Assembly (NCBI GenBank): GCA_964414595.1
Contig: CAYPXJ010000027.1
Coordinates: 1 to 23,853, forward strand
Origin: CAYPXJ01 sp964414595
Lineage (GTDB): Bacteria; Pseudomonadota; Alphaproteobacteria; Rickettsiales; CAIJLX01
Direction of reading: 5' to 3'
DNA length: 23,853 nt
Positions within the stretch are counted from its first letter, which is position 1, and every line of letters begins with the position of its first letter. Both the position numbers and the translations under genes were made by a program. This document shows, one piece after another, positions 7,763 through 16,453 of the stretch. The notes under the pieces are model-generated. The model worked only from the letters and a program-made list of their open reading frames with translations, was not told the origin of the DNA and did no database searches.

Positions 7763-8746
7763 CTATTCCTTTGGTAATAAGAATACCATGCGGCCCTGCG
7801 ATTGCATAGCACCAGCCAGCGTTTGGGCACGCACACCACGACCAAAGAAAATGTCACCACGTTGCCAGCCCTGAATGGCCGCACCTGTATCCTGCGCTAT
7901 CAGGAGACGATGGTAAGAAGTACCATCGGGCAGAGTTGTTTCCAGCCATACTGGCAACCCATAGGGCAGTAGGGATTTATCCACCGCGAGAGAACGCTCC
8001 GGCGTTAACTCCACGCCCGCGGCGCCAGTAGCATTCGTCCTGGATTCCTCAAAATAAATATAGCGCGGATTTTGCTGCATGACCTTTAACGCCACAGACT
8101 CAGGCTGTGTATTCAACCACTGGCGTATAGTTTGCATAGTGATTTCACCTATGAGCAATCCCTGCTCCTTGAGATATTTACCGATAGCGACATAGGCATG
8201 ATCATTATGACCCGCGTAACGCACGCGCGCAACGCCGCCTTCTTGCAACGCGACCACGCCACTACCCTGTACCTGCAGGAAAAAACGATCTGCCGGATTT
8301 TTAAGATAAAGCAACTCCAGGCCTTGATTCTTGAGTGCGCCGTTATCGATTTCTGCGCGCGTGTAATCTTTTTTGCCGGCGGGTGTTTTATAGAGCGGAT
8401 AGCGATATTGGGCAGAGGGCACCCTACTGCCTTCCACTTCCATTTCGATATAGCCAGTGAGAAGCCCTTTTTCCTCTGTGGCAAGTTTTACAGCTGTGAA
8501 AGCCGTTTCAAAAAACGCGCGCGCATCGTGGGCGTGTTTTGCTTTTTCGCACGCGGAAGTAAAATCAAATGTACCTAATGCTACGGGCACAGATTTTACG
8601 CCGCAACTTTTTCGAAAAGCTTGTAACGCAGCGTTGTGATTGTCCTCGCGCCACGCGCCGAGTTCTTCAAACGAGGCAGGTTCCATACGCGGTATTTGCG
8701 TGAAAGCGCATCCTGAGAGCAAAAGAAGCAGAAATAAAAACCGCAT
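7763..8746 (-). CDS. mltA: Membrane-bound lytic murein transglycosylase A (lipoprotein)
   Basis: MltA cleaves glycan strands of peptidoglycan, forming 1,6-anhydro ends. The 327-residue product begins with a short lipoprotein signal ending LLSGC, with the lipid-bearing cysteine at C13, so it is probably anchored in the outer membrane. The MltA domain starts around residue 94 with LLTGYIEMEVEGSRVPS and includes RFFLQVQGSGVV at 154-165. The C-terminal 3D domain includes SLLPYGLPVWLET and AQDTGAAIQGWQRGDIFFGRG (284-304), where the family's essential aspartate lies. Its start is close behind the Tim44-like gene (15 bases) and its stop is two bases from smr. The gene appears intact. Confidence 0.93.
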   Translation of the reverse strand: MRFLFLLLLLSGCAFTQIPRMEPASFEELGAWREDNHNAALQAFRKSCGVKSVPVALGTFDFTSACEKAKHAHDARAFFETAFTAVKLATEEKGLLTGYIEMEVEGSRVPSAQYRYPLYKTPAGKKDYTRAEIDNGALKNQGLELLYLKNPADRFFLQVQGSGVVALQEGGVARVRYAGHNDHAYVAIGKYLKEQGLLIGEITMQTIRQWLNTQPESVALKVMQQNPRYIYFEESRTNATGAAGVELTPERSLAVDKSLLPYGLPVWLETTLPDGTSYHRLLIAQDTGAAIQGWQRGDIFFGRGVRAQTLAGAMQSQGRMVFLLPKE

Positions 8747-8761
8747 GGTTAGCGGTTAGCA

Positions 8762-9460
8762 TTAATCCTGGATATCAACAAGTTTCCAGTTCGGGTTGCT
8801 GCTAGAAAGTGCGCGGCGGAAGGTCCAGACATCTTCAATGTCATCGGCCATGGTTTCATCACCTTCGACCACTTTGCCTTCTTCATCACGCACCACGTTA
8901 ATTTGATCGGACGTAAAGCGCACCGTGATTTCCGCCACCTGCTTTTGCGCGATGATTTCAAGTATCTCGGCGTTTTCAATCGTAATCAGCGTGACCTGGC
9001 GGGTATGTTTTTTGGATTTGCGGTCATCAATATCTTTTGCAAATTCTTTATAGAGCACCTCGTCGAGCAGATCTTTGAGCGTTTCCTTATCGCCTGCCGC
9101 ATAAGCTTCGAGCACCATTTCAAACGCCGCTTTCGCACCATGCAGGAAAAAGCCGGGCGTGAAGGAAGAGTCTTTCGCCTGAATCTGCGCAATTTTATCT
9201 TTCAGCTTCTGATCGGTAATAACCGGTTCTTTGTACGCATGCGTGGTGGGCTTGAGCGGAGCCTTTTTGCCCTCAATAGTCTCACCTTTGCCAGCAGCTG
9301 CGTCTGCAGCTTCAGCCGTACGCTCCCAAAAGGGCTTTACGTTGTGCGTAAGGTTGTGTTCTGTCCCATCTTTACGGCCCAAAACCTGGAAGAGCCGCCA
9401 GAAAATAAAGATGGCAACTACAGCCGTGATGAGAATATCAATAACACCTGAATTTTCCAT
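8762..9460 (-). CDS. Tim44-like domain membrane protein
   Basis: The product is about 232 residues with one N-terminal membrane segment (roughly 7-25, IDILITAVVAIFIFWRLFQ) followed by a charged linker rich in Ala, Glu and Lys. The Tim44-like domain of about 150 residues includes FTPGFFLHGAKAAFEMVLEAY, and its C-terminus WTFRRALSSSNPNWKLVDI is highly characteristic. Alphaproteobacterial members have been linked to membrane protein biogenesis, by analogy with mitochondrial Tim44. The ATG at 9460 is preferred because the frame upstream opens only with a TTG at 9490 and family members begin just before the membrane helix. No strong ribosome binding site is seen. It heads the mltA-smr operon. Confidence 0.9.
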   Translation of the reverse strand: MENSGVIDILITAVVAIFIFWRLFQVLGRKDGTEHNLTHNVKPFWERTAEAADAAAGKGETIEGKKAPLKPTTHAYKEPVITDQKLKDKIAQIQAKDSSFTPGFFLHGAKAAFEMVLEAYAAGDKETLKDLLDEVLYKEFAKDIDDRKSKKHTRQVTLITIENAEILEIIAQKQVAEITVRFTSDQINVVRDEEGKVVEGDETMADDIEDVWTFRRALSSSNPNWKLVDIQD

Positions 9461-9544
9461 GATGCGCAATTCTATCACGCGGCGTTTCAAAACATCAATA
9501 GTTTTCGGATTTTTTCTTGTGTTTTTAGCCGGGTCGCGTTAGTG

Positions 9545-10528
9545 ATGAAGGCCATGTCAAAAAGTGCAAAAAAACCTGTGAATTCAGCTATTTCTATCCA
9601 GGGTGTTAGTAAAAAATACCGCATTGGCCGCACCGGAGCCGAGAAATTAGCGTTAGATAACATCAATCTTGAAATTCCAAAGGGTTCTTTCTTTGGCCTT
9701 TTGGGCCCCAATGGCGCAGGTAAATCGACGCTTATTAATATTATTGCTGATTTGGTCGTAAAAACCACGGGTAAAATATATATCGAAGGACTGGATACAG
9801 ATACCGACCGTCAGGCCTCTAAATTTCATATCGGCGTGGTGCCCCAAGAGCTGGTGCTAGATCCCTTTTTTAATGTGCGCGAAATGTTGGAAACGTATGC
9901 CGGTTATTATGGCGTGCCCAAATCTAAGCGCCGTACAGACGAGATTTTACAAGCTCTTTCGCTTACCGATAAGGCGAGTGTCAATGCGCGGCGTCTTTCG
10001 GGCGGCATGAAAAGGCGTGTTTTGATCGGGAAAGCGCTTGTACATAATCCGAGCATTCTGATTCTTGATGAGCCAACAGCCGGTGTGGATGTGGAATTGC
10101 GCTACAAGCTCTGGGATTATGTGCGTGAGCTTAACGCTCGCGGTACGACTGTTTTACTTACTACGCATTATCTGGAAGAAGCGGAAGAACTTTGTGACCA
10201 TATCGCTATTATCAATCAGGGTCGCATTATCGCGCATGACCGCACAGAAAACCTGCTGACCTCATTTGATACGAAGGAAATTATTTTCCATTTTACCAAA
10301 CCGCTTACAAAAATTCCCGCTGCGCTTAAGAAATTTTCACCCTCCCGGGTACGCACAGATAGCTTACAATTTACGTACTGCGCGAAGGCAGGTTCTTTGC
10401 ATCAGTTTATTCAGACGATCATGAAAACAGGGCTTATCATTCGCGATATTTCAACCGACGAACCCAAATTGGAAGATGTATTTCGTAATTTAATTATGTC
10501 TGCAACCAACGCTAAACACGCCGCATGA
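9545..10528 (+). CDS. ABC transporter ATP-binding protein (ABC-2 type)
   Basis: This is a single ATPase subunit of about 327 residues. Walker A GPNGAGKS lies at 55-62 and the Q-loop Q at 102. The signature LSGGMKRR is near 152, Walker B LILDEPTAGVD near 173, and the H-loop TTHYLEEAE near 205. The C-terminal ~90 residues match the regulatory tail of ABC-2 (YadG/DrrA-like) exporters. Such subunits normally pair with an integral membrane partner, and none is encoded next to it. The gene overlaps the glycosyltransferase by four bases (ATGA), so it is cotranscribed with two glycan-type genes and may act in polysaccharide or glycolipid export. The start is uncertain: GTG at 9542, ATG at 9545 and ATG at 9554 are all possible, with no clear ribosome binding site. 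Confidence 0.9.
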   Translation: MKAMSKSAKKPVNSAISIQGVSKKYRIGRTGAEKLALDNINLEIPKGSFFGLLGPNGAGKSTLINIIADLVVKTTGKIYIEGLDTDTDRQASKFHIGVVPQELVLDPFFNVREMLETYAGYYGVPKSKRRTDEILQALSLTDKASVNARRLSGGMKRRVLIGKALVHNPSILILDEPTAGVDVELRYKLWDYVRELNARGTTVLLTTHYLEEAEELCDHIAIINQGRIIAHDRTENLLTSFDTKEIIFHFTKPLTKIPAALKKFSPSRVRTDSLQFTYCAKAGSLHQFIQTIMKTGLIIRDISTDEPKLEDVFRNLIMSATNAKHAA

Positions 10529-11811
10529 AAATTCTTTTCATCCACCCCAATATGCCCGGGCAATATAAGCATCTTGCACACATCGCAGGTAGCAACCCGG
10601 ATAATCAAGTGGTGTTTATCACCAAGCCTCGTGAACATATTCAAATTCCAGGTGTGCATAAAATTGAATATAAGGTTTCGCGGCAGGTGATGCCGGATAC
10701 GCATCGTTATCTTATCAATTTTGAACGTGCAATTTTTCAAGGCCAGGAAGTCTGGCGGATATGTAAAAAACTCAAAGATAGTGGTTTTATTCCTGATGTA
10801 ATTTGCGCGCACCCAGGTTGGGGAGATGGGCTTTTCATCAAGGATATTTTTCATAACGCCCCTATGCTCAGCTTTTTGGAATTTTATTATTCCGGCTATG
10901 CATCAGATGTTGGGTTCCTTAAAGATGAGAAACAAAGCTACGATGATGCGCCGCGCGTACGCATTAAGAATGCCTGCAATTTATATAACTTAGAAATTTG
11001 CGATTGGGGCATAAGCCCTACTTATTGGCAGTGGGTGCAGAACCCAGCGATTTTCCGCCCAAAAATTTCTGTGCTGCATGACGGCATTGATACCAGCTAT
11101 GTGGCACCGAATCCCGCGACTACGCAATTTACTCACAAAGATAAAACCTTCACGAAGGATATGGAGATTATCACCTATATCTCGCGTAACTTTGAACCTT
11201 ATCGGGGTTTTGATACGGTGATGAAAGCTGCAGTAGAAATCCTGAAGCGCCGGCCAAAAGCGCATATCATTATGGTGGGTGCGGATGGTGTAAGTTATGG
11301 CAAAACGCCGCAAGGTTATAAAACCTGGCGCCAAAAATATCTGCAGGAGCTTCAGCCCGATTTAAGCAGATTGCATTTTCTTGGTTATTTGGATTACGAT
11401 CAGATGCTCAATGTTTTGCGCATTTCTTCTGCGCATATCTACCTAACTGTACCGTTTGTGCTTTCATGGTCGATGATGGAATCCATGGCGATGGGATGTA
11501 TGATGATCTGTTCAAGCACGCAGCCTGTGAAAGAAGTAATGGAGCATGGCAAAAACGGCTACCTGGTGGATTTCTTTTCGCCTGAGCAAGTCGCCGATGC
11601 GGTGGATTTCGCTTTTCGTGAAAAAGAGCAGGTACAAGAAATGCGACGCGCGGCACGTCAGACTATCGTCGATAAATATGATTTGAATACGATTTTACCG
11701 CTGCATATGAATCTTATTTATGATGTTGCCGCGAAAAAATTTCCGCCACCGACGGACGCAAAAATGAAAATGATGAATCCTATGCCGAGCATCGCACGGG
11801 AGTGGCTATAA
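10525..11811 (+). CDS. Family 4 glycosyltransferase (GT-B fold)
   Basis: The 428-residue product begins MKILFIHPNMPGQYKHLA, the N-terminal signature of the Glyco_trans_4_3 group of GT4 enzymes, with CAHPGWGDGLFIKD near residue 95. The C-terminal donor-binding domain has ISRNFEPYRGFDTVMKA, LHFLGYLDYDQML and PFVLSWSMMESMAMGC. In this subgroup the first glutamate of the usual E-x7-E motif is replaced, as here (PFVLSWSMME), while the second is kept. It is probably cytoplasmic or membrane-peripheral and transfers a nucleotide-activated sugar; neither donor nor acceptor can be read from sequence. It overlaps the ABC gene upstream and abuts the methyltransferase-like gene downstream, suggesting one surface-glycan unit. 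Confidence 0.9.
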   Translation: MKILFIHPNMPGQYKHLAHIAGSNPDNQVVFITKPREHIQIPGVHKIEYKVSRQVMPDTHRYLINFERAIFQGQEVWRICKKLKDSGFIPDVICAHPGWGDGLFIKDIFHNAPMLSFLEFYYSGYASDVGFLKDEKQSYDDAPRVRIKNACNLYNLEICDWGISPTYWQWVQNPAIFRPKISVLHDGIDTSYVAPNPATTQFTHKDKTFTKDMEIITYISRNFEPYRGFDTVMKAAVEILKRRPKAHIIMVGADGVSYGKTPQGYKTWRQKYLQELQPDLSRLHFLGYLDYDQMLNVLRISSAHIYLTVPFVLSWSMMESMAMGCMMICSSTQPVKEVMEHGKNGYLVDFFSPEQVADAVDFAFREKEQVQEMRRAARQTIVDKYDLNTILPLHMNLIYDVAAKKFPPPTDAKMKMMNPMPSIAREWL

Positions 11812-12570
11812 ATGTATAAGGTGAAAAAAAGCAAAAACACCGCGCCTAAAAAAGTTGGGAAAGCACCCGGCACCCACGCAAAGTCAGATTTTTCATTTGA
11901 TCCGTCGAAAAAGTATTTGCTGAGATTTGATAGCAAGAAAAATATCCGTATGCCTCCCGAGTTGGCCAATAAGTTCACTGAAATTCGCGTAAGTGAACAT
12001 GCCGATACGCCGCACGATATTCTTGGTTCTATGAAGGATTTGAGCGCGATACCGAGCGAAAATATTGATGCTATCTGGAGCCCGGGAAATCTTCATTATT
12101 TTCACCGCCATGATGTAACACAAGCGCTGAAAGAATGTTTCCGTGTCTTAAAATGGGGCGGCTGGTTTCATACGTACCTTATCGATATGCAGAAAGTAGG
12201 TGAGCATATTTATCGTAATCAGTTGCATGCGATTGTGGAGCGTACGCCGCAAGGTCCAGTTATTGTGCATGATCTCGTTTACGGCACTATGCATGATGTA
12301 ATGGAAGATTCAGAGAGTGGCGCCATGCATTCTGGCTTTACCTCCAAGCTTATTAGCAATCAGCTTGTGGATGTGGGTTTTACCGTGATTTACATGGAGC
12401 GCCAAAGTCTCACGCTTAAAGTAAGCGCGCAGAAAGGTAAGCTCTCGAATCAACTTACCAAACCCATGATTGATTTGCGTGAAGAAGATGTAAACGCAAT
12501 GATGACCAGACGCGACGATATCAACCAACCGCCAGAATATTGGTTAGAGCAAAGCTGGCTTAAAAAATAG
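11812..12570 (+). CDS. SAM methyltransferase-like protein, degenerate cofactor motif
   Basis: The 252-residue product resembles class I methyltransferases in its middle, where NIDAIWSPGNLHYFHRHDVTQALKECFRVLKWGG (split here only in description, about 84-117) matches the motif of COG4627-like proteins in which the second half is normally LKPGG. The N-terminal region, where a glycine-rich SAM loop such as LGCG is expected, reads YLLRFDSKKNIRMPPELANK and has no glycine. It may therefore have lost methyl transfer or bind SAM differently. The first ~30 residues are basic and probably disordered. The ATG directly follows the glycosyltransferase stop and has GGAG ten bases upstream, so it is cotranslated. 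Its stop lies six bases from the convergent fusion-protein gene. Confidence 0.7.
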   Translation: MYKVKKSKNTAPKKVGKAPGTHAKSDFSFDPSKKYLLRFDSKKNIRMPPELANKFTEIRVSEHADTPHDILGSMKDLSAIPSENIDAIWSPGNLHYFHRHDVTQALKECFRVLKWGGWFHTYLIDMQKVGEHIYRNQLHAIVERTPQGPVIVHDLVYGTMHDVMEDSESGAMHSGFTSKLISNQLVDVGFTVIYMERQSLTLKVSAQKGKLSNQLTKPMIDLREEDVNAMMTRRDDINQPPEYWLEQSWLKK

Positions 12571-12576
12571 CTGTAA

Positions 12577-14229
12577 TTATTGCTCGCGGAACGCGCGGCC
12601 AAAGCTTTCCGTAATGGGCGAAAGCAAATAGCCCATGAAGGTGCGCTCATCACCCGCGATATAGACTTCCGCAGGCATACCGATATAAAGCAGATCCTTA
12701 TATGTTTGATATTCTTCGGCAGCGATACCTATTTTGGCTTTATAGAACGCGACATTAGTTGCCTGATCCACAAATTTATCCGCCGAAACATCAAGTACTT
12801 TACCTTCTAACATTGGCACCACACGTGCCTTGTATGCCGAAAGGCGCACTCGGGCGCTTTGCCCCTTCTGTACTTCATCAATGTTTTCCGGACGCAACTG
12901 CGCTTCAATAACAAGCTGTTCTTCCTCGGGCACAATATTCAAAATATCTGTACCCGGCGAAATAACGCCACCGACAGTAAAAAATTTCAAGCCCGTCACA
13001 ATGCCTTTATCCGGCGCTTTCACTTTCGTGCGCACTAACATATCCTGCGCTGCGTTTAGGCGCTCGGTAAGATCCGCAATTTGCGCCTGGTTATCACGCA
13101 ATTCTGTAACCGTAGTATTCAGGCGTTCGTTTTTCGCGTTGATAATTTGCAGCTCCGCCTCGGTGATAGTTTGGCGCGCACGCGCAATGTTAGCGAGGAA
13201 TTCACCACGGCGGCCTTCCACCTCTGCTTTTTGACGCTGCAAGGCAAGCAGACGCGGCTTGAGCGCCTGGCCCTTATCCACCAGTTTTTTCACCGTATCG
13301 ATTTCTTGATTTAAGAATTGCAGTTGCTCACGTGACGATTGCTCCTGAGCGCTAAGTCCGTCAATTTCGTCAGTTAACTGTTCAATACGCTGTTGCAACA
13401 CGCTGACTTCCCCTTCCAGCGATTTACGCTGCGAGAAAAACAGACGCGTTTGTGTGTCAATGATATCCTTCACGTTTGGCTGATCAGCCTTTGCCAGAAT
13501 ATCTTCGGGAATTACCATTTGCTCAGTATTATCGCGTTGCGCGATAAGGCGCGTCAGCGTGAGACGCGCCGTGATAAGCTGATTGTACACGATTTCATAA
13601 CGCGCTTTTGCCGTGGTATCATCCAGCACGAGCAACGTTTGATCTTTTTCAACGCGCTCACCTTCTTTCACAAGAATTTCTTTAATGATGCCACCCTCTA
13701 AGTGCTGAATCGTCTTCTTGTGCGATTCCGGCATGATGGTTCCAATGGCAACCACGGCACTATCCAGCGGCGCAAGAACGCCCCATACAAAAAGCACAAG
13801 GAAGGTTACAAGCGAAGCCCATAGGCCGAATACAATAGGGCCGCGTGCAGAATCCAGCGCATCATTTCCTGTTGGATTATGTTTAAAGTTCAACATGTAT
13901 CGCGCCGTTACATCTAGCATTCCGGCTCTTTTTTCCGCTGAATCGACTATTTTCTGTTGCCAAGGCGCGAGATTCGGGGATGCGCCGGATGTTACACCCG
14001 GAATTGGTGCTGATGGGCTGACAGATGGGCTTGGCTGCATTGTGGAAGAAGCCAGTGGTGCCGCCGACGAAAAAGAGGATGAAGGCGAAACAGGTGCCGT
14101 AGGAATCGGCGAAGGTCTGACAGGTGATGGTGATTTACCTACAGGACTGCCGCTCGTGCTGCCGCCCGAAACTGGTTTGCTATCTTTGCCGGACACCTTA
14201 TCGGAAATTTTGCCGAATAAATTTTTCAT
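12577..14229 (-). CDS. Type I secretion membrane fusion protein (HlyD/PrtE family)
   Basis: This is the periplasmic adaptor of a type I secretion system, linking the inner-membrane ABC exporter to a TolC-type channel. The 550-residue product has one membrane segment at about 131-153 (PIVFGLWASLVTFLVLFVWG). A biotinyl-lipoyl half (IQHLEGGIIKEILVKEGERV, about 174-193) follows, then a long coiled coil (about 205-400), the second lipoyl half (VKAPDKGIVTGLKF) and a beta-barrel domain with FYKAKIGI. The family usually has 15-40 residues before the membrane helix; here there are about 130, rich in Pro, Ser and Gly up to residue 85. The gene lies three bases downstream of the ABC gene, and both use the same strand and likely the same promoter. 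Confidence 0.92.
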   Translation of the reverse strand: MKNLFGKISDKVSGKDSKPVSGGSTSGSPVGKSPSPVRPSPIPTAPVSPSSSFSSAAPLASSTMQPSPSVSPSAPIPGVTSGASPNLAPWQQKIVDSAEKRAGMLDVTARYMLNFKHNPTGNDALDSARGPIVFGLWASLVTFLVLFVWGVLAPLDSAVVAIGTIMPESHKKTIQHLEGGIIKEILVKEGERVEKDQTLLVLDDTTAKARYEIVYNQLITARLTLTRLIAQRDNTEQMVIPEDILAKADQPNVKDIIDTQTRLFFSQRKSLEGEVSVLQQRIEQLTDEIDGLSAQEQSSREQLQFLNQEIDTVKKLVDKGQALKPRLLALQRQKAEVEGRRGEFLANIARARQTITEAELQIINAKNERLNTTVTELRDNQAQIADLTERLNAAQDMLVRTKVKAPDKGIVTGLKFFTVGGVISPGTDILNIVPEEEQLVIEAQLRPENIDEVQKGQSARVRLSAYKARVVPMLEGKVLDVSADKFVDQATNVAFYKAKIGIAAEEYQTYKDLLYIGMPAEVYIAGDERTFMGYLLSPITESFGRAFREQ

Positions 14230-14232
14230 GGC

Positions 14233-15999
14233 TTATGCTTGCCCCGGAGTATTGCCACCAACACTCGCTACCCGGGGACGAGGCTGCTGCTGTAGTGGGT
14301 TAGCTTTGGTGAATTTCGCAGCAACTTCCGCCGCATTGCCGAAATCTTCAATAATACCATCATTCATCACCATCAACTTATCCACTACGTTCAAAATGGA
14401 AGGTCGGTGCGAAATGATAACGGTGGTAATGCCGCGCTGCTTCGCATTGGCCAGCGCCTGCACAAGGGCCGCTTCACCCATCGTGTCCAGATTTGCGTTA
14501 GGTTCATCAAGCACTAAAAATTTAGGTGTACCCAGGAACGCGCGCGCCAGCGCCACACGTTGACGCTGACCCGCAGAAAGCGCCGCGCCGGAAATACCAA
14601 TATCCGTATCGTAGCCTTGCGAAAGTTGCAGAATCATTTCATGCGCACCGGCTTGTTGCGCCGCTTCAATGATCATTTCATCCGGAATACCTTCCTGCAG
14701 GCGCGCAATGTTATCACGCACGGTACCGTCAAATAACTCCACACCCTGCGGCACATAACCAATATATTTTCCGAATTCATCGCGGTTCCAGGTGTAAACA
14801 TCCGCACCGTCAAGCCGCACAACTCCAGATAACGGTTTCCACACTCCAACAAGCAGTTTCGCGATGGTAGATTTTCCGGCAGCACTTGCCCCAATCACAC
14901 CGAGAATTTCGCCGGGATTTAAAACAAAGCTAATGCCTTTAATGGTCGCTTTTGCCGTTCCTGGCGGGGCAAAAACGATTTTTTCTACAGAGAGGCGGCC
15001 TTTGGGCGCTGGTAGAGACATACCACCCTGACGCTGCGGCGCTTCATCGATATTTTTATCCAGACGGCTCAGCGATTTGCGGAAATCGACAAATTGTTTC
15101 CACGAGCTGATTGCGACATCAAACGGCGCAAGCGCGCGGCCAATCAAGATGGAGTTTGCGATAATAGCACCCGTCGTCATTTGATGTTTGAGTACGAGAT
15201 AGGCACCGACTCCTAACACCATAATCTGCAGCATCATACGGATGAATTTTGTAACAGCCGAAATAATGCCCGAGCGATAACTCGCCAGCGATTGCAGATC
15301 CGTAATCGGCTGATTGCTTTTCTTCCAACGCGTAAGCAATGCCTGAGCCATACCCATAGCTTCCACAACCTCTGCGTTACGTGTACCAATTTCCGCAGAA
15401 GTCATAGATTTTACAGAACCTTCGTTTGCCTTATCCAAGGTTTTGCGTATGACAACTTCGTTCAGCACACCAAGCAGGAAAAGCAAGATTGCGCCAATTA
15501 AACCAATAAAGAAAATGACCGGGTGAATGGCCAGAATAACCAAGAGATAGATAACAGACCAAGGCAGATCAAAAAGCGCATTGATACCCGCGCCGGTGAC
15601 AAAGCCTTTTACCGTGGCTAAATCCCGAAGGTTTTGTGAGCCACTGGCTGCACCTGGACCCTTCACCGCCGCAGTAGAAATTGTATATTGCAATAGCGTG
15701 GCACCAAGTTTGCTATCAATCCATTCGCCAATTTTTATCATGCCAAAACTGCGCACGACGGTAAAAACCGCCAGCGCGATAAACATAACGGTCATGACAA
15801 TGGTTAGCCATACAAGGGTGCTTATACTGGCGCTGGAAATCACGCGGTCTAAAACCTGCAAGCTGTAAAGCGGCAATGCAAGCATTAATAGATTGCAGAA
15901 AAAGCTAAATAAACCCATGTATATCAAAGCAGGACGAAGCTGCTTTGACATCTTATCAAGGATATTATCCTTCTTTTCTTTTTGGGGTGCGACGCTCAT
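14233..15999 (-). CDS. Type I secretion ABC permease/ATPase (PrtD family)
   Basis: The 588-residue protein fuses a six-helix membrane domain (about 20-300) to an ATPase domain. The nucleotide motifs are intact: Walker A GASAAGKST at 370-378, Q-loop VPQGVELF near 416-423, signature LSAGQRQRVALARA from 474, Walker B FLVLDEPNANLD from 494 and the SHRPS switch. It lacks an N-terminal C39 peptidase-like domain, which places it with PrtD/AprD/HasD exporters that move RTX proteases, lipases or S-layer proteins through a C-terminal signal. The substrate is not encoded in this window. It is the first gene of a two-gene operon with a good promoter about 25 bases upstream. Confidence 0.93.
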   Translation of the reverse strand: MSVAPQKEKKDNILDKMSKQLRPALIYMGLFSFFCNLLMLALPLYSLQVLDRVISSASISTLVWLTIVMTVMFIALAVFTVVRSFGMIKIGEWIDSKLGATLLQYTISTAAVKGPGAASGSQNLRDLATVKGFVTGAGINALFDLPWSVIYLLVILAIHPVIFFIGLIGAILLFLLGVLNEVVIRKTLDKANEGSVKSMTSAEIGTRNAEVVEAMGMAQALLTRWKKSNQPITDLQSLASYRSGIISAVTKFIRMMLQIMVLGVGAYLVLKHQMTTGAIIANSILIGRALAPFDVAISSWKQFVDFRKSLSRLDKNIDEAPQRQGGMSLPAPKGRLSVEKIVFAPPGTAKATIKGISFVLNPGEILGVIGASAAGKSTIAKLLVGVWKPLSGVVRLDGADVYTWNRDEFGKYIGYVPQGVELFDGTVRDNIARLQEGIPDEMIIEAAQQAGAHEMILQLSQGYDTDIGISGAALSAGQRQRVALARAFLGTPKFLVLDEPNANLDTMGEAALVQALANAKQRGITTVIISHRPSILNVVDKLMVMNDGIIEDFGNAAEVAAKFTKANPLQQQPRPRVASVGGNTPGQA

Positions 16000-16023
16000 T
16001 CAGGTATTCCGACGGACAGCCGC

Positions 16024-16052
16024 ACTATACGGATTTTTTATACATACCACAA
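16024..16052 (-). promoter_or_regulatory. Promoter of the type I secretion operon
   Basis: On the minus strand TTGTGG (16052-16047) and TATAGT (16029-16024) are separated by exactly 17 bases. Transcription would begin near 16017, leaving a leader of under 20 bases before the exporter start at 15999. The surrounding DNA is AT-rich and non-coding. Confidence 0.55.
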
Positions 16053-16072
16053 CGATATAGTATTGATTTATG

Positions 16073-16453
16073 TTATAAAAAGATCTGAGCCGCAAAAAAT
16101 GCAAAAAAGAAACCAATAAGCCACACGCCAACAGAAAATCCATAAATCCAGCGGCTTATTCGCCGCAAGAACGTGCACAATTTTGCCTGCGCCGGTTCAA
16201 TAGGACAAGGAGCATTGCGGGCACGCCACATGAGCGCCCCCGCAACCACCAGCAATAAACCGGAGAGACCAAACGTCCAAATTTTATATTTGGATAGAGC
16301 CACCAGCCATGGCACCGCAGATACCAACCCCGCCAAGGCCGCGCCGGCACCCAGCGATACAAAAAGCGCCGGCAATGCACAGCACACCAAGGTTCCTGCT
16401 GAACCAAACAGGCTAACCAACGGCACCAAAATTTGCTTCAGATTTTCACGCAT
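16073..16453 (-). CDS. MerT-like inner-membrane metal transporter
   Basis: The 126-residue protein has three or four hydrophobic segments. A vicinal cysteine pair lies in the first (TLVCCALPALF, C24-C25) and a second pair in the following loop (NAPCPIEPAQAKLCTF, C83 and C93). This mirrors mercuric transporter MerT, which has CC in its first helix and a Cys pair in its cytoplasmic loop. The best guess is uptake or relay of a soft metal across the inner membrane from the HMA protein encoded just upstream. The true metal could be Hg or Cu. The ATG at 16453 shares one base with the HMA stop (TGATG), so it is preferred over upstream TTG or CTG codons. No mercuric reductase gene is present. Confidence 0.7.
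   Translation of the reverse strand: MRENLKQILVPLVSLFGSAGTLVCCALPALFVSLGAGAALAGLVSAVPWLVALSKYKIWTFGLSGLLLVVAGALMWRARNAPCPIEPAQAKLCTFLRRISRWIYGFSVGVWLIGFFFAFFAAQIFL

Noticed and set aside
13718..14563. Long plus-strand frame opposite the type I secretion genes
   Set aside because: The minus strand carries clear HlyD-family and ABC motifs; the plus-strand product is low-complexity and has no recognisable domain.
12577..15999. RTX-type substrate or TolC channel for the type I secretion genes
   Set aside because: No frame with GGxGxDxxx repeats and no TolC-like outer-membrane channel is encoded in the window.
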